From positions 1,205,001 through 1,269,000 of the forward strand of contig JACVVK020000055.1 in assembly GCA_018292915.2 (NCBI GenBank): 64,000 bases of DNA, written 5' to 3'. The stretch is from Batillaria attramentaria. Lineage: Eukaryota; Mollusca; Gastropoda; Batillariidae. A model generated the notes under the pieces. That model was not told the origin of the DNA and searched no databases. It saw nothing but the letters and a program-made list of their open reading frames with translations. Of the stretch, positions 19,410-32,600 are shown piece after piece (position 1 is the first letter of the stretch; each line of letters opens with the position of its first letter). Both the position numbers and the translations under genes were made by a program.

Positions 19410-21004
19410 CATTCTAGGGCTCGTGCATCATCAATGTTCTTGCCAAATCTCATTTGTGCTATATGCAATTTCACATACAAGGTTGGGCAATGACACCGAT
19501 ATGTTTAAATTGAAGAAACATGAAAAACTTCTATGCAAAATAAAATGGTCTTCAAGTCTCTAATCAGTAAGCGATTAACTGTCTAATGATATGGAAAGCA
19601 GGCAGACAACTACAAATGGGTTCAGGGGCCAAGGGGATGGAGACCAGGAGGAGGGGGGTAGGGGGGGGGGACATAACACGCCACAGCATATCTGTATTGA
19701 TACTGAACAATAAACAGTCAAAACATACTTATAAAGAAAACAAAGATGAACTCAGAGATAAATTTCTCACATTTCTTGAGTTGCTTTGTGATTTATCCAT
19801 CAAACTAAGCTGAACAGACTCAAACTCAAACAGCAGTATGGAAACAAAGCAGCTACTGTATACTTTTCTTTCTGAGGAAACGATTTAGGGTGAGATTAGA
19901 CATGGTACAGATGCAGCAACTGGTTACATTGTTTCCTGCACAAAAGGAGACATAAGGTAAGGAACGCTAAGAAAACAGAACCTGCTCCATGTCTTGTGTA
20001 TATAAAGAAACAACACTGAACATACACACATATATGCATGTACACTTTTTTGTCAGCAGGTAACACTTTATGATCAACAATATGTACATGAACATATAAA
20101 ACAAATATTGATATAAAAATTGTCACTTTGAAAAAGTTTAATGTCTCTAGGAAACATGATCAGCAGTATACACATACAGTATCAGTGCCTGTCAGCAGCA
20201 GTCACTGTACACAGAAGGTTGTGCTTCTTGTCATGATTTTGTTTTTGGGAGAGGGGGTGGGGGGTGGGGGATTTGGGTGGTGGGGGTATTGTGAGGTGAA
20301 TAACAGAAAACTTCCAGTTGTGGCATGATCCTCCACTACCATGTATAACCATGTGAAACGTCCTTGATAGTCTTCATGTCTAATACTGGATTCTGTAGAG
20401 TACTGCCGGGTACTGTCAGCAAAACTTTGTATAAACATGTAAAAGTTTATTAACATTCTTCAATAGTAATTATTTTGAAAAATTTAAAAATCTTACACAG
20501 ACACTTAGAATCCATGTGGACAAATACACACAATAACAGATTCAAAAGTTTATCACAATCCAAAAATAAAAGGACAAAATTATATAATATACCAGTAAAT
20601 GTATCACAGACACACACAGGGCCTTCAAGAATGTCTTTACATCGCAGAGACTAAAGGATGACCTGGGGAGCATCAAATATGTGTTTTGCACAGAGTTCTG
20701 TACACATGGACATATGTGTTTCAGTTTCCTGTATGTAAATGCACTCTGCAAAATCTGTCAGTGCTGCAGTGATGTACAAAACAGAAAATACTTTCATCAT
20801 GAAAGTGTAAAAGTTTCATCTGTAGCCTGTAGAGTGTGAAAAAAAACCACAAATAGACGAAAAGTCTAAAAGTGTCTGTAATGCTTTTGCATCACTTGTT
20901 CATCCAGGATAATCAGCAGCCACAGTGTGTAATACAGCCGGCTCCATTGACACAACGAGACAGAGAGGAAAAAAAAATAAAGAAAGAAACAGGAACAAAA
21001 TGCA
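18241..21004. other. Spacer and probable DNAH6 3' UTR / downstream region
   Basis: AT-rich sequence between the LINE relic and the DNAH6 stop codon. It has (CA)n tracts at about 18909-18948 and 19372-19405 and G-rich runs near 19650-19670 and 20245-20290. No gene was recognised. The DNAH6 3' UTR must lie at its right end; AATAAA on the minus strand at 20446-20451 is one candidate poly(A) signal. Confidence 0.45.
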
Positions 21005-24000
21005 TTATTCACTGAGTTGACACAAAAGAGCTGCTCCCTTAGCTATCCAGTAATCCTGAGGCTGCTTCGATGGCAAGTGCACAGCAACCACATAGTTTGT
21101 AGAGTGGCCTGCAACATATTAATCAATATTCATGAGCATGAACACATGAGAGGCTGCTGGATGGTCAAGATGTAAAAAGTGCACACCGACATGCCATATG
21201 TAATTGTGTTCCCCAAAACTATGTCAGTTTTTATCCCAAATGTGCTCCAAATCTGTGTACTAAAACATGAAGCATCAAATCCAAACTCGGCTGTGAAAAC
21301 CCTAGCACCAGGTACATGTACTGCACAAATTCAAAGCAGCAATGTCTCCAACCATGGCACACTAAGTGGACCAGATTTTGATGGGGATCTGGTGGTCTCC
21401 TAGTGAAACTAGGACAAACCACTTAACCTGCAAGAACAGTCCATCAAAACTGACCTGTGGTTGACAGCACACCAGCCCGTGCTGAAGTCTTGTAGAGTGG
21501 AGAAGAGTAGTCCTTCTCATCAGGCACGTAGTCCATCTGTGGAACCATGTGTATCATGGGAAGGGGTGAATTCATCACTCCCTTGATGGCATCCACCACA
21601 CACATTTGTTTGTCATCCCATCGTAGTCCATCACAGAACAGTCCATGTACCAGCACACCATCTTTAGGAGATTCAATCTGTGAAAGTCAGAAACTCAGTA
21701 TGATCAGACCAGCAGCAGAAGGTGAGTGATGCAAGAGGGGAAAGAAAAGAAAAATCAGTTTGACACAGTGGAGCATGCAAAGGCAGAAAATGTGAAGAGA
21801 AAATGTGTTGTGAGAAAAAGATGTACCTCTTTGTCAAGCTCGATCTCCTCCCCAAACTTGAGTTCAGCCATTTGGTGGGTAACAACTTGCTGGTCACGGT
21901 ACTGCTTTTTCACTTTGAACTTGAAGCTGAGGTGGTCAATGGGTAACTCGTATTTTCGGGCATAGTTCTGTAAGGTGCCCGTCAGGAACCCTGCAGATTC
22001 ACAAAGGTACATATCAGTTAAAGATCAAGGAAGGAAAAATAAGGAGGAATGGCCCAATCCCATGAAGCTGTTTCTCCAAATTTCATGCCATTTTGTTTGT
22101 TTTGTGATAATTTATGGCAGTGGTTTTTTTGGTTTTTTAGGGTTTTTTTTTTCTCTCTTCAAGTCTTCGACCAAAGACACTAGATCCACTACACTACAGC
22201 AAATCTAGAATCTTAGGGGAGAGAGAGCTGACGTCAATTCCATGAACTAAACATTTGACATCAGCCTCACACAGTTCGTCTAACAGGGGACGCTTGTTCA
22301 TGTCTTGTGATTTCTCTGTTGGTGTTGTGACTTCCCCGACTGAATTAATTTTTACCAAAAATCTGCAAGATATAGAGGGCTGGTGAAATGTCGGAGGCAG
22401 TGACAATATTTACAGATTTTGTCAGTGAGCTAACATTTGGCGTCAGCCTCATGCAAGTCGTCTGACAGAGGATGCTTGTTCATGTCTTGTGATTTCCCGT
22501 ATTGCTTTCGTGACTTCCCTGATTGAATTAATTTGGAAGTAAAATCAGGAAGATATAGAGGGCTGGGGAGAAGTGGACTTGAATACCTTATATTGTACTT
22601 AAGAAATCGCAAAACTGGAACTCTAAATTTAGACCGGTGCTGCTTGCAGAAAGTTGAAAAAAAAAAAAAAGTTAAGCTAAAATCTCATATATCTCTCTAA
22701 ATCTCTTACATATAAAATCTCGCAGATATAACACAATATGAATACTAATATTCTTAATATTCAGATATAACACAATATGAATACTAATATTCTTAATATT
22801 CAGATATAACACAATATGAATACTAATATTCTTAATATTCAGGATATAACAGTGCAGTAGTTCCTGTCATATACTTCAACCTGAACAACTTTTTCGTCCG
22901 AAAACGTAACATGACCAATTTCAATGCGGTAAGTGAAAAATCGTGAAAGTTACTTCTGGAGAATATAACTGCCCATTCAATCTCAAAGTGAAAAGCCCTC
23001 CAACAAGGTGGTTTAGGAGATCGCCATGATTACATTCGTCCACACACCATTCACACACACACATCCACACACTCACACATGTCGCACAACTCCCGCCAAA
23101 AAAGAACACAGCTGCATAGTGTGCATGTAAACTGTCTATGACACAGACTTTGTCACATCACTGTGAGTGTGAAGGTATGTATTGTCTGGAGAAACGTCAC
23201 AGTCTTGTTTTGTATTACTGAAACTTGCTGCTGCGCACAGCGAAATGTGCCCCATCCCATAAAGTTAATTGTTTCTATAGAGAAACAAGTTAAAAAGAAA
23301 AGCTTTCAATTGGTCAACTACTAGTTAAATGTCTCTCTTGTCTAGGAGGTCATATTTTATCTTGAACTGGGTATAGTTCTTCTCTTCAGTTGACCATTTA
23401 TTTTTCTGGCTGAAAACACAATTTTATAGAAAGTCTTAATCTCATCCCTACCCCCCCCCCCCTCCCCTTTTCACCTCTCACTCACATCTGGACTACCAGT
23501 TATGATGGATATATACTGTGAACTGGTGTATTGCGCCTAGGAAATAAGTTTCCATATTTGCTATACATGAACTAAGTATTTTTGTGTTTTACCTAATTCT
23601 GATTTTTTGTTTCCTACGCTTTTTTTAAATCAGGAGTTCGTTACATTAGCATGAAGTTGCAGTGTCTCCTGCATGTCCTAGGTTTATACCGCCCTGCAGA
23701 CCAGTTTGCACCATTTGTTCAATGATACATTTTTGTTGTTTTCAAGTAGTGCAAGCATGTTTAGCCACGTATAATTTTTTGTTCTTTGTGCGGCATTAAG
23801 CCCAAATCTCACTCCTCTCCCCCCTCCCACACACACACATGAAGTACCTTGTGTATAGAAGAACCCTGACAGCCAGAAAGACTTAGGGCTGCCATGTCGG
23901 ATCCAGTTGTCAATGAAAGCACACCTCAACACCAAGTCAATCACCCAACTGCCCAAAGGTTTCAGGGACGGGTATGCTGCATTAGCCCACAGTCCAGGGA

Positions 24001-24208
24001 CCTGTACAAATACAGTCAAATCTCCTCTGTGAGAAATCTGTACATACCCAACACATGAATCATCTCTCTCAGAATGTTTGAAATACATGTATTGGTGAAA
24101 GAAGTGATAATCTGACCTGGTTGTTGAGGAATGCACTGAAGACTCTGTCAAGTTCCTCACTCATCACCACAAATCCCTTGATGGCCTTCTGTAACTGGTC
24201 CAGTGAGT

Positions 24209-24282
<74 letters not shown>

Positions 24283-27200
24283 TCATTGGCCAAAATGAAA
24301 AAGCCAGAACAGGGAACAGAAAAGGACTATGAAACCTTTCAGTCTGAATCATGATTTCAAGAAGCTTGAAGACAGACAGCTAGAGACACACAGACCAAAT
24401 TCTGTTACATGTAATTCTGTTCCTATAGGGTTTGGTATATCTCTTCAGGAAAAGTCAGACTCCACCAGAGTTCTTGAAATATTCCTGATGCACAAATGTA
24501 CAGTCCCTGAGAATGGCAGTCACAATAAGGGGATTTGGGGAAGTAGCGCTTAGCTGCAGCAGGCTTTCACTGCTTTGTCATGAGCATTACAGAAGAGATG
24601 CATATGTGTGCTGAAGAGAAGTGTACAACCACCACCACCACAATACGTTTGGAAAACAGAATATAGACTGTGAGAACAGCATTAGAGTATGCTGTCATTG
24701 TTTACCTTGATGACCCTCAACAACTTGTTGAAGCGATCCACCTCTTGCTCCAAGACAGTGGTCAGTGAGTTCAGCCGTCCTTTGGCATCAGGCTGAGAAT
24801 TACACAAAAATTATGTTGTGTAAAGCTGACCATTTCACATACTAATTCAAAGACCTTACAACCTTATTAATGAGGAGAGAGAAAAACAAACAAAAAAACA
24901 TTAATCAAATTTCTCAGAGACATCACTGAGACTTCTTAATTCCCTACAGAACACGCTATCATCGGTCACTAGCACAAGACTGTTTAGTATGACAGATGTC
25001 ACAAACCTCGAACATGTCCTGACTAGCCAGCTCAATATCCAGTTTGTCGATCAACTTGCTGGCAATGTTATCACACAGCTCCAGGGCGATCTCGTCATTA
25101 GACTTGCCAGCACCACCAGAAGATTGTCGAGGCTGCACTTCCAGTATGGTGTTAATGAGGATATTGGTTTCCTGGGTCTGGAAAGCAATGTTAGCATTTT
25201 CATGCATCCCGAAAATCTCTGGTGCATCAATCTGGGGCAGCTCCTCGATGTACTGGCGGAACTCTCCAAGGCTTTCATACATTGGTGCATAGTAGATGCC
25301 TGAAACACACACACGTTGACCTTAAGCTCATGTAACAATGATCAAGTGGACCTTCACAAGAGGTCACCTACTTGGCACTACATGTTAGTATCCATGGACT
25401 AATTGTGTGGCAGTAATCAGTGACAGCCACGCTATGCAAATATGTGGGTTTTTTGTCAAATACAGAAAATGACACAGCTGGTGCTGAGCTTAGATCAACA
25501 GTGACAGAAGAGAAAGGAACACCCGCACTACATATAAACACATGAATACCTCACCATTACGCAACCCAAGCACATATACATGGCAAGACAAATACAGGAA
25601 ACAAAGTAGCAGTACGTTTTGCTACAAAGGCTGTTTACCAGAGGGTGAGTATTTGTAGTCTGGCTCAAGTGTCTGGGGGTTGAAAAAAGTCTTCAGGATT
25701 GTACGCAGACAGCGCTGGTCGAGGAAGTCTGTCACGCGTCCACCATATGTGATCTGTAAACAGATTGAAGAAAAGGTTACCAGCAACAACATCAAAATAT
25801 ATAAATACACTTTACACAAATTTCTCTAATATTTATGGACATAATACACTATAAAATACACAAATTTCAACAAAATATATAAATACACAAATTTCTCAAA
25901 TATTTATCGCTGTCAAGAAAGAAAAGTGATGTGCAACCACTATTTCTAAAATATCTGAACAGAGACACTGAAAAACAAGTGATGTGGAACCATTATTTCT
26001 CAAAGATTTATTGTACATGTAGTTGTCAATCAAACCAGTGAAGGACAAGAACGGGCACCCACTGACAACAACTGAGGAACAGCTGAAGCGATGGGCAGAA
26101 CACTTCAGGGAGCTGTTAAATCGCCCCATCCCTGAAACACCACCAGACATCCCACCAGCTGAGACAGAACTACCCATCAACTGCGACAAGCCCTCTAAGG
26201 CGGAGATCAGGAAAGCCATCATGACACTGAGAAATGGGAAAGCTGCAGGGCAGGACGAGATACCAGCAGAAGCCATTAAAGCAGACACAGAGACAGCCGT
26301 CAACATGCTGCACAGCCTGTTCAGCAAGATCTGGGAGAAGGAAGAGGTGCCAGCCCAGTGGAAAGAAGGGATCGTCATCAAGCTGCCAAAGAAAGGGGAC
26401 CTCAGGGACTGCAGCAACTACCGAGGGATCATGCTCCTGTCAGTGCCAGGCAAGGTTCTCAACAGAATTCTACTGGAGAGGATGAGAGAGGCAGTCGACC
26501 CCATGCTCCGAGACCAGCAGGCAGGCTTTCGCAGGAACAGGTCCTGCGCTGACCAGATTGCCAGCCTACGCATCATTGTGGAGCAGTCACTGGAGTGGAA
26601 CTCCCCCCTCTACATCAACTTCATAGACTATGAGAAGGCCTTCGACAGTGTAGACAGAGAGGCGCTGTGGAAGCTGCTAAGGCACTATGGAGTTCCCGGG
26701 AAGATCATCTCCCTGATCCAGTGCACCTACCAAGACATGAGCTGCAGGATTGCCCATGCCGGCCAGTTGTCAGAAAGCTTCGAGGTGAAGACCGGAGTCC
26801 GCCAGGGATGCCTGTTGTCCCCGTTTCTCTTCCTCCTGGTCATCGACTGGATCATGAAGACCACTACAGCAGGCAGGAAAAACGGGATACAGTGGACACT
26901 CTGGACGCAGCTGGATGACCTCGACTTCGCGGACGACCTGGCGCTCCTGTCTCACAGCCACAGCCAGATGCAGGACAAGACTACGTGCCTGGAAGCCACA
27001 TCAGCCGGAACAGGGCTCAAGATCAACAGGAAGAAAACCGAGCTGATGAAGATCAACACCACTGCCAACACACCAGTCACAGTCGGTGGAGAGCCCATCA
27101 GGGAGGTGGAGTCTTTTGTCTACCTGGGGAGTGTGGTTGATGGACAGGGAGGCACAGACCGAGACGTCACAGCCAGAATCGGCAAGGCAAGGGCAGCAAT

Positions 27201-29544
27201 GGTCATGCTGAAGAACGTCTGGGCATCCAAAGTTGTCAGCATAAGAACCAAACTTCGCATCTTCAACTCCAACGTGAAGTCAGTTCTGCTCTATGGATGC
27301 GAAACATGGAGGACAACGAAGACGATGCAGCAGAAGATCCAGACATTTCTCAACACCTGTCTGAGGCGCATCTTCAACATCCGATGGCCAGAGAAGATCC
27401 GGAATGAAGAGCTGTGGGAGCGAGCGGGGCAGGAACCAGTGGCCAAGCAGATCCTGCGGAGGAAGTGGGGCTGGATTGGACACACCCTCAGGAAGCCAGC
27501 ATCCAGCACCACACGCCAAGCCCTGACATGGAACCCGCAGGGGAAAAGGAAGAGAGGCCGGCCTCGCAACAGCTGGAGGCGGGACACTGAGGCAGAGCTA
27601 TGTAAGCAGGGGACCAACTGGACTGGAGTGGCAAGACTAGCCCAGAACAGAGTGCGATGGCGAAGGGTTGTCGATGGCCTATGCTCCACGTGGAGCCAAG
27701 GGCCTAAGTAAGTAAGTAAGTAGTTGTCAATAGAGACACAGAGAAAAACAATGCGCAACTGCTGCCTTTGGTCTTCCTGAAGGTCTGCCCTGGTATTGAG
27801 ATGCACATCTGAGATGACACATGGGAGACAAATGACAAGAAGGGTTTTAATTGTGAACAGTTTAGGAAACTGTCCATGGTAACTGCAGGTGACTTAGTTG
27901 AGAAGTCTAGCTAGCAGGAAAAGTACCTCTCCAGTGATGTAGATGAGGGTGTCCCATGGGATCGATCCCTCAGCACAGAACATCTGTAGATTCAGTAGTG
28001 CGCACTCCCGGTCACTGTCACTGAACTCATACTGCACAAAAGGAATACAGTAAGGATTCTAAGTTTAATCTAGATCACATAAAGCAAGCACAACTAGTTA
28101 CTGTCGCTTTCAGATATTATTTTGAGAGTGAGGATATCTTGATAAATATCAACATTACTGAACAGTTATCTAAATCACTGGTGAATATACATGTAAGAAT
28201 AATTTATAAAGTCATACATGTAACCATATTTCCCCTGCCCCCTACAATGATGTAGTATTTTCTTAGTTCCCATCTTTGTTCCAACAACCTTTGTATGTAT
28301 TTCTGTCACTGACAGGGGAGCCGGGGTGGTCAAATGGTAGAGCGTTGGACTTCTAATGCTCGGGTCGTGAGTTCGATCCCGGCTGGGGCCAAATATTTGT
28401 ACTGGCTTTTTCATTGTTGCCCCATCTTTGATATCATCTTATATGGTGGAAAAGACGTTAAACCCCCAAACACCCACCCACCCACGATGTCACTGACATA
28501 TAGAAAACTGTTCAGCATTGTCTGCAATATCAACTACACCTTATCACTCACACTGAAACGGGATGGTGATGTATATTTCTGAGAGAATAAACAGGGACAG
28601 AGCATTCTTATAACTGAGAAGGTGGTTGAAAGGAAACACGAATGACGTGTACAAACCTTGATATTCCAGCCCAAGGGCCCAAACTTCTTCCGCTCCAAAA
28701 TGATGGCATGGAAAAAGCAGAGCCCAAAGACCATCCGTCTCCAGTCTTTACCCAAAACTGAAACAAACCATCACATCACTTATAATTATGTGCCCTGTAT
28801 ATCATATTACTATTGTAGTAAACTTGGCAGGCATAGAGAGGAAATGGCGATTTCTCCAGAAACTGTTAAGAGCAAGTAAAGATGAGAAAACTTACTGTTT
28901 TCATCAAAGAAGGCGGGTGTGATCTCGGCAAAGGCTCGCCTGAGATTGGCACGCAGGCCCTTAGGCGGCTCATTGGTGACCTTGACCGAGTTCTGAAGCA
29001 CGGATACAGGGAAGTGCTTGGCAGGCATGGAGGACAAGAACAGGCGGAACTCATCGTGGATGTCATCTGGCTTCTCCTGAATGTCTTTCACTGTGTTCTC
29101 CATCGAGATCATCCAGGATGCAGCAAGATGGCAATTCTGACAGGTGAAAAAGAAAAACCCCAAAACTATATGTTATGCAAACTGCCAAAAGCTGTATGTA
29201 TGGGCTGGGCAGTGCCTGGCAGACCTGGTCCTATACTACAATCTAGCTAGACTAGCATTAGAAATCAGAGAAGAAGCAGGTGAAAACTGAGATAAGGTCA
29301 TACTGATCGCCATGTGTCATGATCCTTGCAAGGTGTGAATAAGTGGCACCCTTATTTTGTTGTTGTTGTCATTTCAACCATAGTACAGTCAAAGGAAACA
29401 GATGTGGAAAGTAAAACACTGAGTATAGCAGAAGGGAACAGACATGTTACCTGCAAGAACACCCAGTCACCATTCTTCACAGATGACATAATCATCTTCT
29501 CTGCAACTGGTCCCTGTCCTTGTCCCAGTGAAATGGACTGTATT

Positions 29545-29619
<75 letters not shown>

Positions 29620-32600
29620 TAGCACACCTACTTCAGTGCCATTCTTCCCTACATAAACAGTAGTTAGAGGCATGCAGAACAAGGCCAGGGTTGAAAAGTC
29701 TGTCAGCACAGAAGACGGAGGTTGTGCAATAATGAGTATAAACAGGCCAGCAGTGAGTTAATCATCATTCCATGGTCATCTGATGTAACAACCAGCACGA
29801 CAGAATTGACTGACACTGAAACTGGTAAGAGTTGTAGTCTTGTACATGAGGAAGTTAGAGAGGGGAAGTCACTGCCTGCTTCTCTAAACAGGCTTTTGTA
29901 TACTAAAGCTGTTAAGAAAACTGTGCCTTACTTGTCAGAATAGCCGTTCTCCCTTGCAAAGCGCAGGAAAGCCCCCATGGGGTCCGAGCCAGTAGAGAGG
30001 ACAAACACAAGAGGGGTGACCTTGTTCATGTCCTCGTACAATTCTGCAAGGTTCACAGCTGGACTCTCCACAAATGCTTTGCCCAGATTCTCTTGGACGA
30101 ATTCAGACACAGCGAACACCGTCTACAAAAAATTAAACAGATAAATTGATCAGGAACGACCTTGTTGAACTATCTTTCCTTCCCACACTTCCACAGAGAG
30201 AGGGACAGACACGCAGACAAAGAGTGAGAGAGAGAGAGGGAGACAGGCAGAGACAGATTCAGAGGGAGACAGAGATGCTATTCTCAGGACAAATTCTTAT
30301 TTATGAGCTTACCATAAAGAAAGGCAACACTCCATTATGGACAATAATAAAACAACGGACAGAGAGACAGATGGAAGGAAAGAGAATAACAAATGCAGAG
30401 AGAAATGGAAGCACTATTCTTAAACTTATTTGTTATTATGTCATGTGTCTGTCAGCAGGCTGCAAGGCAAATCTCCATGCCAATAAGAAAACATATTGAT
30501 GTTAAAAGAGCGTGAGAAAGACATACACACCCGTTCCTCTTTGAAACTCTTGATGAAGATAAGCTTCTGGAAATCTGTGAGCCGAATGTTCCAGTGGCCG
30601 CGTACGACACCTTCGGTGTACGGTTCTCCTGGACCGCTGGGCTCTGGTGGCATTTTCCCGTACCCATCCCAGTCAATAGGATTTGCATAAATCTGCAGGA
30701 AAAAAAGCCCGTGATGAGTCAGTATGACATGCCTCTAGAAAAAACAGAAGTTCAATGGTACACTGTGCTGGCTTAAGAACGTGTCAAGAGAAAAGGATGA
30801 TTCTAAAACAAAATGAACACAAAAGACATGAAATGAACATAAAAGTCAAGGAGGGCATGATAGTATCAGGTATGATACGAAACCAAATACAGTCACAAGG
30901 GTGTTTGGGGTGTTTGGGAGTTTAACGTCCTTTTCCACCACATAGGGTGATATCAAAGACGGGGCAACGATGAAAAAGCCAGCACAATATTTGGCCCCAG
31001 CCGGGATTCGAACTCACGACCCGAGCATTGGAAGTCCAACGCTCTACCGTTCGGCCACCCCGGCTCCCCAAATACAGTCACAAGAAAATCTTGAGCAAAA
31101 CGGACTATGTAATACTGAAATAAGTGCAACGAACGAGAAATGTTTCAAGTTTTCAAATGCAAGTGGACAGTAAACTGGATGGGAATAGAGATCCCATGAT
31201 GTACAAGTCATGCACTAACACTGACATCAACACAGAACTGTTCCACCACATGTCAAGTACCATCCCTAAATCAGTCGTAAACTTGCCTTAGTCTTTGTTT
31301 ATGTATCTAGTGCCAATTGTTTAGTCTCAGTTCAGTCCAGCTTATCTCCGACTTAAGTCATAACACTTTCCATATCTCTGGCCCCTGACAACTGAAATGA
31401 ATGTGATCTACGTCAGCATACTTGACATCATTCACTTCATCATCTGACAAGCTCTCTATGATACTGTTTTGTGTCATTGCTATACTGTGGATCTAAAATC
31501 TTGGGGGGGGGGGGGGGGGAGAGAGAGAGAGAGAGAGAGAGAGATGACGTCAATTCCATGAACTATAGGTATTTGATGTCAGCCTCACGCAGGTTGTCTG
31601 ACAGAAGATGCTTGTTCATGTCTTGTGATTTCCCTGTTGGTGGTGTAACTTCCCTGACTGAATTAATTAATTTTCTCTATAGAGAAACAACTTAAAAAGA
31701 GCAGGTGAGGCACTAACCACCTCCTCCTCTTTTAATTCATGTGCACTCTTCTTTCCTCAAAACAAAAGCAAGTGAAGAAAGACAAGCGTATGAACATGAA
31801 ATTAAAACAAAGTGATATGAAATCATAGCAAAACCAGTAATGTAGTGGACATGCTGGCATTTTGATTCTTAAAGTCAAGCACCATATAATAGAATCTCAA
31901 CATCAAACAGAAAAGGACGGGGCATGTTTTGGGGATGTTTGAAATGGTAAAGTAGCTGTTCAATTCTTGTTCAGGTCAAAGTACATGCAGATCATAACCA
32001 GCTGAGCTTGTGAAAAAGTCCCCGCGCAAATGGAAGGGTGGTGGAATGTGTACATGCATCTGCAGGCATGCAAAAGCTTAACCAGAACCTATTTTTAAAC
32101 TGAACAAGAGGTAAAAACAACAACAAAAAGATGAAACAAAAAGAAAGACCTTTCTTGCAGCCTAAATCAAGGAAATACGGTCAAAGACTAAATATAAAAC
32201 CCATACATATTCAAATGAAGCATCTACACATGAATGTTTTGCTGAACAAAACAAACTGCTATGCCTGCTATACACACACATGCAGAATGTCTATCTTTCA
32301 TACTGGACACATAAAAGTAGTGTCCGTGCCAGTCATTTTGCCCCAAACCACACAACTTCTGCTTATAGGCCTCCATGATCAGGTGTTACATCCTATGAAA
32401 CGCTATCAAACAAAATATATCTACACATGATAAATATCTCATTCACTTGCCTTCTCTCTAATATCCTTTTCTCCACTTCTTTGGGTTGTCAGCCAAAACA
32501 TTACCCAACTGAGTATACTAACAACATTGTTGGAATCATTTACCGTCAGTGAACCTCGATATTCATGACTAAACAGCCCCAAATCAGTGGCTTAATATGT

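Noticed and set aside
28175..28414. Short protein-like frame on the minus strand across the SINE head
   Set aside because: The same frame appears in every SINE copy; it is a known kind of annotation artefact.
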